Positions 23,501 to 35,800 of a DNA stretch of 64,000 nucleotides are shown here, piece after piece (the first letter of the stretch is position 1; each line of letters starts with the position of its first letter). This DNA is from Syngnathus acus (lineage: Eukaryota > Chordata > Actinopteri > Syngnathiformes > Syngnathidae): assembly GCF_901709675.1 (NCBI RefSeq), contig NC_051104.1:4695501-4759500 (forward strand). The letters run 5' to 3'. The translations under genes and the position numbers were made by a program. The notes below the pieces were generated by a model. The model saw only the letters and a list, made by a program, of their open reading frames with translations, was not told the DNA's origin and did no database searches.

Positions 23501-24654
23501 CGAGTTTCGGAAACATCTCTTATTTACTCCATCTCCCATTCATCAGCTATTTTTGACTTTGGTGATTTGTCACTTTCTCTCGGGAGATTCCGGTAATGCA
23601 TGCTGACTGTGCTATGTTATTTAAAAAAAAAAAAAAAAAAGATCCAGCTTGCCACGCAGATCAGGAGGGATGTTTTTTTTTTCTTCTGTTTGAGCATCAG
23701 CCGTACTTTTAAATGAATATTCCACCCGGGATCTGAAATTGAGTTTTTGTTGTGTTCACACTTGTAATCTGTCACTCCGTTCCAGCCCCCCCACCCTCCC
23801 TAAAAAAAAAAAAAATACACAAACAGTAGGTGGTCACAAGCTTTATAGCATCATTCCGTTTGCAATCGCAAAGTATCACTTCTGAGTCTGAGGGCTCTCT
23901 CGAGTGTCGTTTTGAATACAGCAAGCTGTTTCTGGGTTTTTTTTTTAATAGAAGGAAATGTAAAGCTTTTCCATTTCCTGCATCCATATTTTTAGCCCTT
24001 ATTTTGGAGTGCCATAAAAACAACACTTTTCTTATTTTCATTTTTTCCATATCCCAGGCCTCAATTGGTTCTCTAATGCATACTTTTTGTGTGTAGTAGG
24101 CTAAGCAGGTGCATTTTTGATGGTCCCCTTGCTTCCTGTTCCTTCTCCAGGTTCGACGTGGTGTTAATGAAAGAGGGCCGGATGAAAGGGCAGGCCTTTG
24201 TCGGACTTTCCAATGAGCAGAGCGCCGAAAAAGCCCTGCGGGAAACCAACGGTTTTATTCTCTTCGACAAACCCCTCGTGGTGGTATCCTTTTTGTTACG
24301 TGCTCTATTGTGCAAGCAAATAATGTCATTTGAACACAATGTGGTCAGCGTGTCATTTCATGGATGGAATTGACATCTGACATAAAGAAAAATAAAATGA
24401 CAATTCACGCTATTGTGAATTTTAGCGTAGTCTTCTGCAGTGCTGCTGAAAAATGGAAAGTTTAACATCCTCGGTGTAAACTTTGAAAACAATCGAAGGT
24501 GTCTGCTTGGAAGAGAAATTGCTTTACAGTGCGAGTGTCAACATTGACCTTTTTAATGTTTAACGCCCTTAACTTGTAATTGCAGCAATTTGCTCGATCA
24601 GCCAGGCCAAAACAAGACAATAACGACACCAAGAAAAGACCAAAACAACGATAA
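20525..24654 (+). CDS. rnpc3: U11/U12 small nuclear ribonucleoprotein 65 kDa protein (RNA-binding region-containing protein 3)
   Basis: The protein bridges U11 and U12 snRNPs in the minor spliceosome: the N-terminal RRM binds the U11-59K protein (PDCD7) and the C-terminal RRM binds the 3' stem-loop of U12 snRNA. Coding exons: 20525-20677, 20755-20802, 20889-20998, 21069-21152, 21367-21478, 22054-22122, 22214-22353, 22421-22546, 22623-22753, 22820-23017, 23093-23187, 23364-23422, 24151-24283, 24586-24654. All phases join, giving 508 residues (about 517 in human). RRM1 has RNP2 LLVRHL (16-21) and RNP1 KHTAFATF (52-59). A linker contains LYPPPSS, the VLHLMNKMNLPCPFGP block and an acidic EESEYES patch. 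RRM2 has RNP2 LYVKNI (410-415) and RNP1 KGQAFVGL (454-461). The C-terminus is QFARSARPKQ plus a basic tail. The start follows from SKTLLVRHLPAEL alignment with human; the N-terminus is shorter than in human. Confidence 0.96.
24284..24585 (+). other. rnpc3: U12-type (minor class) GT-AG intron in rnpc3
   Basis: The last coding intron begins GTATCCTTTT at 24284, matching the U12-type 5' splice site consensus RTATCCTTT at every position. Near its 3' end GCCCTTAAC (24565-24573) matches the U12 branch-point consensus TTCCTTAAC, with the branch A 13-14 nt before exon 14, within the narrow distance allowed for U12 introns. There is no strong polypyrimidine tract before the terminal GCAG. The intron is 302 nt, phase 0, between LVV and QFARSARP. 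All other introns of the gene have U2-type donors. Confidence 0.9.
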
Positions 24655-25080
24655 CATTATAGGTGAGTAATAATTAAAAGAATGTGTTATATGTCATATG
24701 CTGCAGCTGTTGCGAAATGTAATATATAAATAAAATATTGTATTATAAGTTTATATAAATTAAGTTGTTCGCAAAAAAAATGCATTGTCATGTGGCACAT
24801 CTTCCAATATCACCTAATCAGTATCTGCCATTGTATTATTTTATAATTATGATCAAGATGTGTATTTATTTGACTGCTTATTATATTTATGACTTTACTA
24901 CTGCCTTGGGATAGACTTAGGGAGAAAATTAGGTTACTTCTTCGCCGTTAGGAACGTAAACCGAGGACCCCCTGTAACGATCAATGGAAGGAGTATTGAT
25001 TTTTTTTTTCTTTTTCCTGAATTGTGACAGAGTTCACGTTGTCATGCTTTCCTTTAAATTTGTGTTTATACTTCATTTAG
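24655..25080 (+). other. rnpc3: rnpc3 3'UTR intron with an alternative early poly(A) signal
   Basis: Eight bases after the stop codon a strong donor (ATAG|GTGAGT, intron from 24663) opens an intron within the 3'UTR. It can end at the CTTCATTTAG acceptor at 25080. Inside it an AATAAA at 24729-24734, 75 nt after the stop, could end a short, unspliced 3'UTR isoform. The layout permits a choice between early polyadenylation and splicing to a distal 3'UTR exon. Confidence 0.65.
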
Positions 25081-25123
25081 TCAAGATGCCAAGGCTTGAA
25101 TTTGTGGGCCAGCAGAACCATTT

Positions 25124-25148
25124 GTATCCTTATTTGAACATATCCTTT
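25124..25148 (+). promoter_or_regulatory. rnpc3: USSE-like tandem U12 5' splice sites (U11-binding splicing enhancer)
   Basis: GTATCCTTA starts at 25124 and ATATCCTTT at 25140, a 16-nt repeat of the U12-type 5' splice site sequence in the rnpc3 3'UTR. In vertebrates the genes for U11-48K and U11/U12-65K carry a conserved USSE made of two tandem U12 5' splice sites. It binds U11 and activates an upstream 3' splice site by exon definition. Here the 3' splice site at 25080 is 43 nt upstream, the expected arrangement. In the 65K gene the regulated choice alters the 3'UTR and nuclear export of the mRNA. Confidence 0.88.
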
Positions 25149-25411
25149 GGAGAAAGAAAGCAAAAAGAAAAATTTAAAGAAAAGAGGGCAGTTCTATTTG
25201 TGGCACCAGTGTCGTATTGACCTTTTAAGCACGTTGATCTACATTTACAAGGAGGGAGCGCTATTATTTTCTTCATCTGCATTCAGTGAATTCATTCTTT
25301 TTTTCTTTTTTTTTTACTAAATGTTGCTTAAATGCCGTTTGACTGTTTATTTTTACCTCGTCTGGCTGGATTTCAGGTGATGATCATCAGAGGTCGTCTT
25401 CATCTTTCTTT

Positions 25412-25417
25412 AATAAA
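25412..25417 (+). terminator. rnpc3: rnpc3 distal poly(A) signal AATAAA
   Basis: A canonical hexamer is followed within 10-30 nt by T- and GT-rich sequence. It is the last such signal before the sequence loses relation to rnpc3. Confidence 0.7.
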
Positions 25418-25440
25418 AGTTGTTTTTATTAAAATGAGGT

Positions 25441-28043
25441 CATGTCTCTGTTCCGCACACAAACTCACATAATCTACATTTTATGGGGTACCTTTTATTA
25501 TTCACAAACATCTCTAACGTTCAAACCGAGACGGTTGGCAGTCGCAGGTTAAAAAAAAAAACAAGACTGCAAACAAACCAAATAAAGTGAAGTCTGTGGG
25601 AAATTGCCGTAGCCGCTTGAGCTCACCTTCACAATCCCGCCTCGCCCCACCGGCGTTATTACAGAGCGTAAACCTCTGAGAGTGAACTTTCCCCCTCAAC
25701 AACCATCATATCAGAGGATTTGGAAATCAAATTATTGTTGTCCTCCGAGTAATGCGAAAAGTGGAGTTGGGAGCATGTCAGTCAGAGATGAATTAAAGTT
25801 TGAGATGTCGTCTCAGATGTTAGATGGCTGACCACTTTTGTTGTTTACTGACCACTGGAAGCGACAATTTTGTTGTCCGTCCTCTCAAAGAATTAAAGAT
25901 CCATTCTGCAGCCAATTAGTGTAGCTATTATTTTTTATTTCAAAATAAAACAGCAATTCCAATGCAGCTACCAGAAAAATGTTAGCATATTAAATTTTTG
26001 CATTTAAGATCCAAAACCAAAAGGGTCATCCATCACATGCATTCATCTGCTCTGACCTGCAGCCCTTATCTCCTGCATGAGGGGAGAGTGGGGGGTCCCA
26101 TCTGTGGCCGACTCTGCCCGCCATTCCAACGATGACAAATGTGCACCCCCGCAGTGGAAATATTGAGTTACCGAGGCATTTATCAGGTAAGATTTGAGCA
26201 AGATGAACGCTAACCTTTTATAAGTAGACTCAGATGAAGATATATGCCGTGCGCTAGCTCTGTCTTTTTCATACCCGAGTTGCATTTGTGCTTATCATTA
26301 GAATATTTCACTTGTCTTCCATTTAACGAGGTTACCAAAGTATCTGCATGGAAATAGTGGCACATTTCAGGGAATCGTTCTGAAGAGGTTTCTTGCAGGT
26401 TACTACGGTTAATAATATTGTAAACAAATTTCCAATTTACTGTAGAAACAATTTATAAAGGCTATTGAATATTTTTAGACTCCATTATTCGATCGATTAA
26501 TCGAATCATCAGAAATAATTTTATTTGTGCATTAAAAAACTATTATTTGTTCATTAAAGGAAACATAACAGTTAATTTATAAGCAATAAAAGTATAAGAA
26601 AGATTGACGGTCAGTTTTAAAGCAGATGTTATATTACTTTTGAAATCCTGAAATCAGAAGATTTTGAAAGATTTATTGAAATAAGTGGCAGATAATTAGC
26701 TAATTTGTTATCAATTCATCGATAAATTTTGATACCTGGTAAAATTTGGTGCTACAAGTTCTACCTTTAGGTGAAATCATGAACACTTGAGCGCTCTTTG
26801 TCTTTGAATTATCGTCAATATTTAACGCTAGTGGACGCATGACTCACCCTGACTTTATTCACGACTTTGGGCAAACATCAGAAGACACACAATCCCTGAC
26901 TTTATTCACGACTTTACGCAGAAGACACACAATGCTTCGTCATCTCATCGCCAACCTCCGTCCCAATAGTCAGAGTCACTTGGTGGAGCAAAAGTGTCAA
27001 TTCGAAGGTACGCTTATTCATTATGAAGAGAGTGATGGCTTCATACTGCATATTTCATTGGCTGAAAGCTTGCAAGTTTCATGAAGTTGTCCGAACGAGT
27101 AGCATTTAATGCTGAAGGAAAGTCGTGTGCTTCAAAAATTCATCCTAAGTGTCTTTGATAAGAATTAATTCCAAGGTCATTCACTTTCTTTATTTAATAA
27201 CCCAACATTGCATTTTTCCTAGTAGATATTTTGTCTCTCACAATGTAAAACTGCATCTTCATCCCCCATGCAAGTCGCCGCTTCCGTTTTGCGACTTGTC
27301 TGAAGTGCCGGCGAATTCTCATCCTCACCCGCATCCACAGCAAACCTTGTTTATTCCCCACAGTAGCATTAGCAAAGCTGTAAAAGTATTTATGGGGGTA
27401 CAAATGTGGGACAGCCAATCTAAGACAAATCTATAAATCCTGGCTGTTGATTTCTCAGGGCCACGAGGTGCAGGCCAGTGATCAGTAGAGGTAGGAAGTA
27501 TTCCCCGGGTGACTCTGTGTGAGTAACGCACAGACACGGAGCAGCATGCCAAACAGTGTTACAGCGACGCTGTTGTGCTTTTAAAATGGCCAAGCTGGCC
27601 TTCGCCTCTAAAGTGAGACGCAGACCGGCTATCCATCTACCATGAGCTCGTATCATTAGCTAGCACCCAACTGGGACCCCACTCAGCAGTCGGTACGCGT
27701 GCTACAGTTTGCACCCTGTTCCTGCGCTGTTTGCGCCTTGCAAGATATTACAATTGTAAAGAATCGGGCTGTGGGCAGCCATGATCTGCGTTTTGATTGG
27801 TGTCCCTGTCCGTTTTTCACGTCATGTCGACTCGTTAGGCTCTCGTCAACCCCGCTGCTTGGTCTTTCCCAGATATGCTCGTTATCTCGTCAGGTTTTTT
27901 TCTATTTAGTTGGCTGGTTTCGTTCAGTCTTGTTAGAATGTTGTTGATGACATGTCACGTAGCTTTTGTCATTTTGTGTATTCTGTAGTATCTGTGAGGT
28001 TTCCTTTCCACTGGCGCCATCCACTTGCTCTGCTACTGCAAGT
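25441..28043. other. Intergenic sequence downstream of rnpc3
   Basis: No coding exon with recognisable similarity. It includes an imperfect 47/40-bp tandem duplication at 26847-26933. No amylase exon is seen, although amylase genes follow RNPC3 in mammals. Confidence 0.65.
26847..26933. repeat. Two-copy tandem duplication
   Basis: Copy 1 (26847-26893) and copy 2 (26894-26933) share CCCTGACTTTATTCACGACT and CAGAAGACACACAAT. A 7-base deletion in copy 2 separates the shared blocks. The high identity suggests a recent local duplication. Confidence 0.85.
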
Positions 28044-28045
28044 TA

Positions 28046-28194
28046 CCGCATTTTCCGCACTATAAGGCGCACCGGATTATAAGGCGCACCTTCAATGATT
28101 GGGCCATTTTAAAACTTTGTCCATATATAAGGCGCACCGGATTATAAGGCTTTTGAGAATATTTTAGGTGCGCCTTATAGTGTGGAGAATACGG
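28046..28194. mobile_element. TA-flanked palindromic MITE, copy 1 (short)
   Basis: The ends CCGCATTTTCCGCACTATAA and its near-complement (TTATAGTGTGGAGAATACGG) are flanked by TA on both sides. Inside are repeated ATAAGGCGCACCGGATTATA-type blocks. At 149 bp it is non-autonomous with no coding capacity. It belongs to the same family as copies at 37706, 45240, 58720 and 59828. Confidence 0.88.
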
Positions 28195-28196
28195 TA

Positions 28197-29708
28197 GTCA
28201 AACTCCTTAAAAGTCATACAATTTGGAGTTCAACCAAAATCTGGAAGTTAGAATTGTGTGCCTTGTGATTGATTGGTGACCAGTCCAGAGTGTTATCTGA
28301 AGTCTGTTCCCAGCAACCCTCAACAGGAACAAGCTAGCTTAGCACCCATTAGCCCGTTATCGTTTTAAGAGCGCCATAAACAGATATGACTTATTTTCCA
28401 TCAGATCACGCAGTAATCGCAATTCAAAAGAAGTTTTTCCACAGTAGGTTGCCCATATGAACTTCTTCCTTCTTGAACAAGATTTGCACAACATATAGAA
28501 GAGCGTGCCGGGCAGTATACCGTGGGAACACTTCCCTCAATATTAACAAGGAAATCGATGATCTAAGTAAACATAGCAGTCCAGTCTGCTATCACCTGCT
28601 AGGCCAAAAGTAATCATTGAACCGGAATGGTCCGAGAGTTTGTACATCCAGTAGGAAAGTTAATAATGAAAGAGTCATCTGAGCCTGTGATTGGAATTGG
28701 ATATTAATCCTTATATCAAGAATAATCACCACAGGAGGTATGAAAAATGAAATGGCTGAGTGAGCCTCTCTGCTGGATTCATTTCATCATTCAACAGGCA
28801 TCATGGCCGGTGCATTGCCCTATTGTTGTGTTTTAGCTGAAACTCACCTCTAAGCTTTTGAATATTTAATTCCTGATTTTTAGGACAAACAACCATAATT
28901 GATTATTTAAAATTGAAATTCAGGCTGCACAACTCTTGTTTGATACTACTGCACGGACGCTTGGTGGCTTCTCACAAGCCTTGAACATCCATGTGGACAC
29001 TTCAGCAGGTTTTGAAACTTTGCAGCTTGTGGAACTCTTCGTGATGTTGTCGTGGTTTTTTTCTTCTTCAAATCGGGGATCCCTTGAGAATAGCTCAATA
29101 CAGGATCTTTTTTTTTCTCCATTGTTGTCTGGAAAGACTTTTAGTGGAATCATCCCCTCCTGATAATCCATCAAAAATAATCAGCCGCCGTTTACCTTTG
29201 AGTGAGTAAACCGAAGCTGTCAGTGTTCCGTCGCGAAAGCAACGATTTTGATCTCCTCCTGGCACGATTTGTCACGCTGAAAAATATAGCCATCAACCTT
29301 GAAGGTGAAATCTGTCTACTGTGTAGATGGAGCCCTATTGTCTGGAGGATTGACAAGGGTTGATGCAACAGGCGACACTGAGTCAAGGCCAACACACACA
29401 TTAAAAACACACACATTCTTTCTTCACCACCTTCATCCCCAGAGAGGGAATTTTTCATACTTTCAACCACTCAGCAGTGACAAGTATTTGACACCCCTGC
29501 TTACTGTGACAGACCACTTGAGGGCTCCACCACAATCCCTCCTATGATGGGTATTGTTAGAGAAATGTTGCAGGAAAATAGGAAGAAAACAGGGCTATTT
29601 ATGGAGCAAACATGAAAATCCTCAACTCACTTCAACATTGTTCCCCAGCGTCAAAATTCCACCAGAATGCAGTGAAGTACTACTTTTTGCCAAATAAAGT
29701 TCCTCAAT
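28197..29708. other. Intergenic, nothing recognised
   Basis: No supported gene, RNA or obvious repeat in this 1.5-kb stretch. The open frames are short, overlap on both strands and have no family similarity. Confidence 0.6.
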
Positions 29709-29710
29709 TA

Positions 29711-29878
29711 CCGTATTGGCGCGAAAATAAGACGAGGTTTTTTTCATTGAAATAAAACTGAAAAAGAAGGGGGTCGTCTTACATTCGGGGTATAGACAAA
29801 GGCTTTTTTCAAACCTCAGTCTTGAAAAAGAGGGGGTCGCCTTATAATTGGGGTTGTCTTATATTCGGGCCTTTATGG
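29711..29878. mobile_element. Second TA-flanked MITE family, single copy
   Basis: The left end CCGTATTGGCGCGAAAATAA mirrors the right end TTATATTCGGGCCTTTATGG, with TA on each side. Inside are two copies of a GGGGGTCG(T/C)CTTA block. At 168 bp it is non-autonomous. It resembles the first family in its terminal CCGTATT and TA target but its interior is different. Confidence 0.8.
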
Positions 29879-32800
29879 TAACTTCAACAAAGTTCTTTAG
29901 TGCCAAGCTACCACAAATTGACAAATACAAATTTGAAAAAAAAACCATCCTTTCTATTTTTATTTATTTTTTTTTTTTTTAAGCCATTAACTATTTTCCT
30001 ATGTAGCTTGTGTTGTTGTTTGTGTCAATAGGGCAGTGTTCTCACCTGCAACAAGAGGCCACGTCTGTTTCAGATGACTGCCCCAGCGGTACTCGCCATG
30101 TGTGGCTTTAATGCTTCACAGCATCCCTCTCTCTGTCTCTGACTGAAGCATCCATCCCTCTCCTTGAGCAGAACAGTCTCGGAGGTCAGTCCACACCTAA
30201 TACCACCTCCCTTTCCAATAGGCAAGCATTTATGGTCAAATTGGAACTTGCCGTGACTAGCATGTCATCATTCATTTGGTGGGGACAAGCTAGAAATGCC
30301 ACAATCCTGATTTGTTGTCATGGTAACATCGAGACCTGCACAGACAGTGGTCCAAAATATTAGAAACAGTGTGTTGGCAACTGATAGATTTGTCTCGGGG
30401 CTCCTTTGGGGAATCAGGTGCAATCTTTCTAGACCAGTAAATATCAGCCATTTGGCAAAATTTGATGATTGTTACGCTAAGCAGAGAACACTGCAGAAAT
30501 TATTTTGGAGAATCCACATCCACCTGCGCTCTGCTCCCCCTTTTCTCCCACTGAGCCTCCACCCCGACATTCCTCAACATATTGCTCCTGTTCAATTATT
30601 TAGTTGTTAGCCTGCTCGGGTCCCGAGCTGCAGGGAAAAGCTTTACCTGGCGATTAGAACAGAGCTTGTCACTGGTGGCGACCTGATATCTCTGTTGTTG
30701 TCAGGGACTGGAGGAAGATGACTTTTGCCACATTATGCAGGCGGAAATGTCATTACCTCATTGCAGGCTCGTCATTTGCAGCCTTTGGTTTCCCAGCGGC
30801 GGAGAGAAATTGTGTGTGTTTGTGTAGATATGAAGATGAGCTTGTGTGTGTGTGTGTGTGTGTGTGTTTGTGTGTCACCCAACACAAATGCCACAAGCCC
30901 ATACAATAGAGAACAGCACATCCTTGCAATTATTGGTAAAACTAATATTTGAAATGCTCACCTCTATAATAAGAAGAAAAAATATCTCATTGACTACCTT
31001 CATGCTATTCCGAGAAAGCAAATATTTGACTGGAATATGACATTTTTGAATGAAATAGGAATTGGATGAAAAATCCTATTTAAATCCGCTAGGGGTCACT
31101 CTTGAAGCAATTCTATTTTTTTCTATTTTTTTTTAAACCAACCTTGATATGGTGAAGTTGTTCATCCAGTATTTATAATATGCACTCATCAAAATTTGAA
31201 TTTAAATCACCTAGCTACTCATAATATTCAATAGAAAAGCTGCACTTCAAATTCAATCGTTACTCTATAACAATATGAGTTGAGTTATAATTTGTGATAG
31301 TGTCTGTATATGTCAACACATTTTTTTTAACAATACAATAGTTTGTTCAAGGAAATGCTGGTAATCTATTTCCCCAGACTTCCTGTGTTCATTATAAGCT
31401 AAACACTTAGGGAGAAGAGCAATCAAAAGTGCACAGTAAGCATTGCCGCTGATTTTAGCCCAAGAAAAGTCAATCTGGATTCCTCTCGCTGATCTATTAT
31501 GCAGCTAAAAACACACAGGACTATTTGTTTTCTTGCTGGACTGTATGGACTGCCAATGTCTGTCCTTTCAGGCATGGATATGCAAATTACACTCGAGTTA
31601 TTAATCACAGTGTCACAGGGATTATGCAAATGAATAAGAATGAGGAGTAAAGACCGGGGATGAGAAAAAAAAAAAAGAAGTCTTGACATCAACAAATTTA
31701 TGTTGGCATTCACCAGAGGTGAAGTGTTAAATTGTTGGCTGTGATCGTGGTTAACTTTCGAGACTTTCGGTGGAAAAGGTTAAGTTTATGTCAGGAGATG
31801 TTTTGGGTCAAGATAGTAGACAGCCAGAGTCTTCATGAGCCTGTTTGTGAATTAATTTTGTTTTTGGTAATCTTATCCAACCTTCCCTTGTGTGTTGTTT
31901 TTTAAAACGTTGGTATTTGGAAAAACGAACAGCATATAACCAAATGATGATGACTATGGTAATCAATTTGGTGTTTGTGGTTAAGCAATGGTTTAGAATC
32001 TTAACGTCTATGCTAATATATATTAGCCTGTTTATGGTGTTTCACGTGATAAATTAGCATTAAGCTACCGGACTTTTGATAATGTTTTGATTTTGAAAGA
32101 ATTAGGTGTCTGTTGTACCATAAACTTCAAGTAGGAGTGACAAATAACCTTGAAGCAAGCACACTCGGCCTCTTATTTGGACAACTCTTTGGAATGATTT
32201 TTTAAAAAACAAATTGAATGACTAGCTTAAGTGTGTTTTATTAAGTTTAAACGTAGACATACAATAGACATACAATACCCATTGAAGCTCCTTTCTATTG
32301 TCCCTAATATAACGGCGGCCCTCACAAATTGGAAGCAACCCACAGGAGCGACGGCTCACCTCCCCCTGCAGCGTTTCCTCCCAACCTTGGTGGATGATTA
32401 TTGGCAGGTTTTGGGGCATTGCTGCAAAAGGTGAATGAATGCATTTCTGCAGATGACTGTGAGGCAGGCAAAGATTGAATTCTCACTACAGTGTCCGTGT
32501 GTGTGCTTGTGTGGCAGAAAGGGGGGGGAGGTATGGGTCAGTCTCCTCGAAATAGGCAGTGATAGATGAGTTACATAGAAGCAGACAGCTATGCCTGCTC
32601 CCCAGCCTGGCTGAATCAGGAAGCTGTCTGCCAACTAAATGCCTCTCCCTTCCTCCCGTCCTCTCTTGCTCCCTCACTCACACTCTCATTATAATTTCCT
32701 ACCTCTTTCCTCTTGCCCCCCCCCCTCTCTCTTCCTCTGCTTACAAATCAATCGTGTTTTTTTTTTTTTTTTTGTGCTTACCAGACAACAGATCTTTAGT

Positions 32801-35800
32801 CATTATGAGATTGAGCTTTATATCACTGCTTAGTGAGCACTGCAAGCCATTCAGGAAATAGAAAATACTTTTATCTATTTGGCTTTTATGAGCTACCAAA
32901 TTAAAAATATATATATTTATGCTGGAACTATCACACATGTGGTGTTTTTGGGGTGTGACCTTAAGTCCAAAGATGAAAGAAGCGCATTGTTGTTTTCATT
33001 CCTCTCTCCAGTGCTTTTCCTTGTAACTTTTATTTCTGCCCGGGGATGCTTCTTTGTGTCTTGTTTGGGTAAAATGTACATGAGGCTTTAAAATGACAGC
33101 ATCTGCCCTAGGGGGCACACTTGAGCCATGTGACTTTGTCACCTGCCATGACTTTCGAAAGAGGATTAACTGGAAAAAAAGGGGGATGGTGAAATATAGC
33201 AAATGAATTACACTATGCAAGTGTCTTTAAGGAAACATATTACGGAAAATTGACTATTTAATGGCTTGTATGCCAATAATTGGATCGCTGGAGTGCCTGC
33301 CCACCAATCAAGTGTGAAATTAAACAAGTTGTGAGATAGCTATTCTGGATTTCCGCATAATAACCCCACACTGTTTTTATTCTGCCCATGATCTGCTCAG
33401 TTAGGGGAAGATTCGAAGCCACTTTCAAGTGATAGCCGGAGTCTGCCGGCGAAAGGTTAGCTTTGAGTGTATTAGCGGGCGATAGCAGTGACATATTTTT
33501 TCAGTCTGACGCAAATGCAGGTTTAACCGCCATGTAAGTAATTAATAAGCAATTTCCTTTCTTTGTATGTGAGGAATTCTTACTCAGTGGTCTTGTCCAT
33601 TAATAATTTAATTAGCTTAGTGAGCGAGACTTGGCTGTTTCCGTGGTGTGGTCAGTCTGTTTTCTATCGCTGCAAATAGGAGCAGAATATGACTGTATAA
33701 CCTCAAAATAATTCAGCAGATGATGCAAGACCATTTCTATTAGATTCTATTTTTCTATTATATTTTTAAATTAGATTACCGTTGGTTGTATTCCCTCTTG
33801 TATGTGTGGTTAGGGTCACTTCATTTGGAGCAGTTTGATAAAAACAGAAATGATATGAATGCATAATGAGCCACAACCGATATGAATATGAATAAACCGT
33901 TGAATACCCGCATAAGGAGGATTAATCACAAATCTGTCATATTAAAGAGCATTAGTTTAATCAGTCGAATAAATTTGTGTGAGTGCACATCTGTATTAAC
34001 TAATCAGCAATCTAAATGGCTTAAAGAGTTTTCTGACTACATAATTATGTACACGAGAAGAATTTCTGTGCATACAATAAAAATGAAAACAAAATCTCAC
34101 AAATAAATAAAAAAATATATACATTTTTACCATAATATAAATATTCACCATGACACGGTATTGTCACTTTTCCTTCTATCCAAACATGCTTGTCCTGGAA
34201 TTTTTCTGACACCCCCGTCTTTTTTTCTTTCTCGCCACTTGATGCTGACCAACACTGCTATCATAGTGCTGATGATAATCAATCCTCAATCAATTGGGCA
34301 ATAATTGCTGAGCCAATAGGCGAGGCTGGTTAAATATTGATACACGTCTAAAAGGCTCATCAGGCTTTATTGAGCGTAGAGGGAGACACACAATGCTGCT
34401 GGTGCAGTTGATGAAAAATGGCAAAGTGGCTCAGGTCATACACTCCATTTAAGTTAATCCAAGCAAATCTTCCCATTTATTAGAATAGTACACTAAAATT
34501 TAATCGGGATTAAATATTTAAGGCCTACCTTCCACTGTCCAAGACACAACTCAAGCTATCGGTAGAATTTGTTTACTCTTATTTCTAAAAGTTGCAGTTC
34601 CACTTGAAGATTAAAAGACGAGAAGAACAGTGACTTTGCTCTAATTATCCCGATGGCCAAACGAGCTGTGTCAGTTAAATTGCGTTCGCAATCGGCACAA
34701 CCTCTGGCTGCTTATAGCAGCTACTTTCTGACACTGCGAATCAGCCTGATAGATTGCATTGCGAGTCTCTCCTCAACTGATTGGCAGCTTAATGACAAGA
34801 ACCAGTGGGGAGGGGGGGTAAAAAAGAAGCCCAGACAGTTTAGGGTCCTCGGCTAATATAAGTTGATTTTCCACTCTTAAAATTGATGCATGCAGGTGGA
34901 TCTGATATAAAGGCATCATCAGAAAAAATATTCATTTATAATACCGTGTCTGGAACTTTCCCTGAAATGGTCTCATTTATCAAAATGAGATGACTGGTGG
35001 AGCCCAGTAAAATGAATCTGGAGCTAATGGTGCCTGTCCAGGCCACTTAGGATATAACAAAGGTTGACAAATATTCAAGACTCACGCACAACTTCTGACA
35101 GGACAGGACAGGACATTTTTTTTCATCCCAATGATTGTTTATAATTTTTTTCTTGATGGATGGAGCCTACCAGGTGAATATTAAGTCTTAAGTTGAGTTA
35201 GCATGGGAGAAAAGTCTCCCTGCATGCCAAACGGTCTCCAATGTGCAGTCAAGTTGTGCTGTGCATGAGCAAGGCTGCAGAGGAAGCAGATCACACAGCA
35301 CAGGCTGCATTATTAAAGTAGTGTGTGCTCACGAGAGCTGACAGAGGCTTTCTTTTTGCTGTCACAGGTTGCATCTTGCACGACCATATAAAAGCAAGCT
35401 GGTCAATTCAAAGCCTTGTTATCCTATTTTTGATATTAGATGAAAAATCATTCCCGAGAAAACAATTATGTAAGATCATATTTTTTAAATGATATGACAG
35501 ACTTCGCTCATCATGATGAATTTGAACCACATGAAAAGACACCAAAGGAAAAGCTGCCAGGAGCTGTCATGAATATTTTCATTTCCAAGCAGTTTGTGTC
35601 TGGTGGTCTCATTCACTGAGGAGAAATGTGAGTGACAGTCAGACACAATGATAAAGCAATCAATCAAATGCTCGATTGAGGGATAGTCAGAAAATCCGGA
35701 ATGGAACATCTCTCTGGATTAGCGACACAACTGAAATGTCAAATTACTGACATTATTTTTCACAATTAAGCCTGGAGCTACAGGTCAAGGTGACAGTGAG

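Larger units (their letters stand above)
25081..25440 (+). other. rnpc3: rnpc3 distal 3'UTR exon (terminal)
   Basis: The exon starts after the acceptor at 25079-25080 and extends past the AATAAA at 25412-25417, followed by T/GT-rich sequence (cleavage near 25430-25440 expected). It contains the tandem U12-type 5' splice sites 44 nt after its start. It is entirely untranslated because the stop lies in the previous exon. Confidence 0.65.
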
